Positions 27,710 to 28,997 of a stretch of DNA of 28,997 nt are shown here, piece by piece. Made by a program: the position numbers and the translations under genes. The notes under the pieces were generated by a model. The model had not been told where the DNA came from and ran no database searches. It saw only the letters and a list, made by a program, of their open reading frames with translations. Origin of the DNA: Bacillota bacterium (GTDB taxonomy: Bacteria > Bacillota > Peptococcia > Peptococcales > Peptococcaceae); contig JAEZVS010000167.1 in NCBI GenBank assembly GCA_023443145.1, positions 1-28,997 of the forward strand, given 5' to 3'. Positions within the stretch are counted from its first letter, which is position 1. Each line of letters starts with the position of its first letter.

Positions 27710-28909
27710 ATGTTTAATCCCAAATTCCCGGATCGCGCTGTAAAAAGCGAAGATGAATTAATGAATGATCTACGGGCACAGCAAAATACACTGCGTAATA
27801 TGTCAGATAAACAGATATCTGAAACCTTTGTTTTCAACCTGGGCCCACAGCATCCGTCCACTCATGGGGTGTTTCGCGCACGTCTGACTATGGACGGTGA
27901 AACGCTTCTGAAAGCGGAAAACATCATTGGCTATTTGCACCGGGGCATCGAAAAAATTGGCGAACAAAAAACGTGGGCTCAGTTTACACCCTACACCGAC
28001 CGCCTGGACTATCTATCTCCCGTTTTGAATGAATGGGGTTACCTCATGGGTGTGGAAACCTTGATGGAGTTGGAAGTGCCGGAACGGGGCGAATACGTGC
28101 GTGTTATTTTAGGTGAGCTGCAACGTGTGGCCAACCATCTGGTGTATATGGCTTCAATGGCTTTGGATATGAATGGCTACACCGTTTGGATGTATATGTT
28201 TCGAGAAAGAGAAAAAATTCTCGATATTTTAGAAGCCTATTCCGGCAGCCGTATGAACAACCACGCTCTGCGCATTGGAGGTGCGCCCACGCCGCTTCCT
28301 GAAGGATTGGAAGCCAAAATCACCAAATGGCTGGATGAATATCCGGTGGCTTACCGTGATTTCGAAAATGTTTTAAACGGCAATGAGATTTTTATTGCCC
28401 GTTCAAAAAATGTGGGCATTATGGATGCGGATCTTTGTAAAGATTATGGCGTGTTCGGTGCCAATTTGCGGGCTGCCGGGGTTAAAAGTGACTTGCGCAA
28501 AGACAAGCCCTACAGCATCTATGATCGTTTTGACTTTGAAGTGCCCGTGGGTAAAATTGGGGACTGCTACGATCGTTACCTGCAGCGCTATTATGAAACC
28601 AAAGAAAGCTGTAAAATCATACGCCAAGCGTTGGCACAAATGCCTAAAGAAGGTCCCACGATGGCCAAGGTACCAAAAGTAATAAAAGTTCCGGCCGGTC
28701 AAGTTTATGCTCAAATTGAAGGTGGCAAAGGCTGGTTGGGCTATTATCTGGTATCAGATGGTGGATTAAAGCCATCCCGCGTGCGCATTCATGCGCCCAG
28801 TGTTATGAGTCTTTACGCCCTGCCGGCGGTTTCTAAGGGCATGCTTCTGCAAGATTATATTGCTTCTTTGGCAAGCATTGACATTGTACTGGGTGAGGTA
28901 GACCGATAG
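27710..28909 (+). CDS. nuoD: NADH:quinone oxidoreductase subunit D
   Basis: A 399-aa 49-kDa-type subunit that forms the quinone pocket with NuoB. It contains FNLGPQHPSTHGVFR, IGYLHRGIEKIGEQKT, DRLDYLSP, ELQRVANHLVYM and the C-terminal YALPAVSKGMLLQDYIASLASIDIVLGEVDR. The family is related to [NiFe]-hydrogenase large subunits but lacks their metal cysteines. ATG 27710 is chosen because AAAGGAGG lies eight bases upstream; the frame extends into nuoC. Confidence 0.97.
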   Translation: MFNPKFPDRAVKSEDELMNDLRAQQNTLRNMSDKQISETFVFNLGPQHPSTHGVFRARLTMDGETLLKAENIIGYLHRGIEKIGEQKTWAQFTPYTDRLDYLSPVLNEWGYLMGVETLMELEVPERGEYVRVILGELQRVANHLVYMASMALDMNGYTVWMYMFREREKILDILEAYSGSRMNNHALRIGGAPTPLPEGLEAKITKWLDEYPVAYRDFENVLNGNEIFIARSKNVGIMDADLCKDYGVFGANLRAAGVKSDLRKDKPYSIYDRFDFEVPVGKIGDCYDRYLQRYYETKESCKIIRQALAQMPKEGPTMAKVPKVIKVPAGQVYAQIEGGKGWLGYYLVSDGGLKPSRVRIHAPSVMSLYALPAVSKGMLLQDYIASLASIDIVLGEVDR

Positions 28910-28921
28910 GAGGTGTGAGCT

Positions 28922-28997
28922 GTGTTGGACGGACTTTTTATTAACATTGGCCGGTTTCTCTCTAATTTGGTGGTCTCCTTAGGTGGCTCGCCTGTCC
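28922..28997 (+). CDS. Start of the next nuo gene, probably nuoH (cut by window edge)
   Basis: GTG 28922 follows TAGGAGGTGTG overlapping the nuoD stop and opens a frame MLDGLFINIGRFLSNLVVSL that stays open to the edge. A hydrophobic N-terminus right after nuoD suggests the membrane subunit NuoH, which usually follows, but 25 residues are too few to prove it. Confidence 0.5.
   Translation, partial: MLDGLFINIGRFLSNLVVSLGGSPV

Overview
The window looks like the chromosome of a strictly anaerobic, mid-GC Firmicute (Clostridia, perhaps a Peptococcaceae-like lineage). The grounds are Gram-positive-type Shine-Dalgarno sites (AAGGAGG), TTG/GTG starts, rubredoxin, a tandem pair of 4-hydroxybutyrate/butyryl-CoA-type CoA-transferases, a nine-plus-gene ATP synthase operon, and an nuoABCD... 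operon with separate nuoC and nuoD. The lineage is an inference from gene content; no rRNA is present to confirm it.

Layout. Bases 1-923 hold the 3' part of murA. They are followed by rubredoxin (1033-1194), tRNA-Ser(UGA), tRNA-Ser(GCU) and tRNA-Arg(ACG) (1287-1697), a gamma-class carbonic anhydrase-like protein (1849-2343) and two tandem 444-aa CoA-transferases (2448-5207). From about 5262 to 16645 an ~11.4-kb mobile element interrupts the chromosome. Right of it come a dCMP deaminase on the minus strand (16700-17194), a MazG-like pyrophosphohydrolase overlapping a UDP-GlcNAc 2-epimerase (17405-18870), the F-type ATP synthase operon (18942-25871: two small membrane proteins, then atpB-E-F-H-A-G-D-C), an AT-rich gene-free stretch of about 430 bases, and nuoA-B-C-D plus the first codons of the next gene, probably nuoH (26362 to the end).

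The mobile element is the accessory part. Its ends can be read directly. An 11-bp inverted repeat (ATAAGGAAGTA at 5270-5280, TACTTCCTTAT at 16632-16642) bounds it. Just outside lie the two halves of one perfect 17-bp terminator stem (5236-5253 and 16658-16674), so the element apparently landed in the loop of a bidirectional terminator shared by the second CoA-transferase gene and the convergent dCMP deaminase gene. Left to right it carries: a strong hairpin; a 2.7-kb AT-rich gene for a 906-aa protein with an uncharacterised N-terminal half and a C-terminal SF1 helicase; a minus-strand block of HTH protein, sigma-like factor, GntR regulator, zinc-ribbon protein, ABC permease, ABC ATPase, small membrane protein, GHKL histidine kinase and LytTR response regulator; then on the plus strand a TnpW-like protein and a large serine recombinase.

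The element appears to be decaying selectively. The recombinase has an in-frame amber codon, and the sigma factor, GntR regulator and response regulator each lack one base. The helicase, the ABC transporter genes and all chromosomal genes are intact. The helicase, close to the end opposite the recombinase and unlike the rest of the element in base composition, is the best candidate for an undescribed system, possibly genome defence, though nothing in the sequence proves that role.
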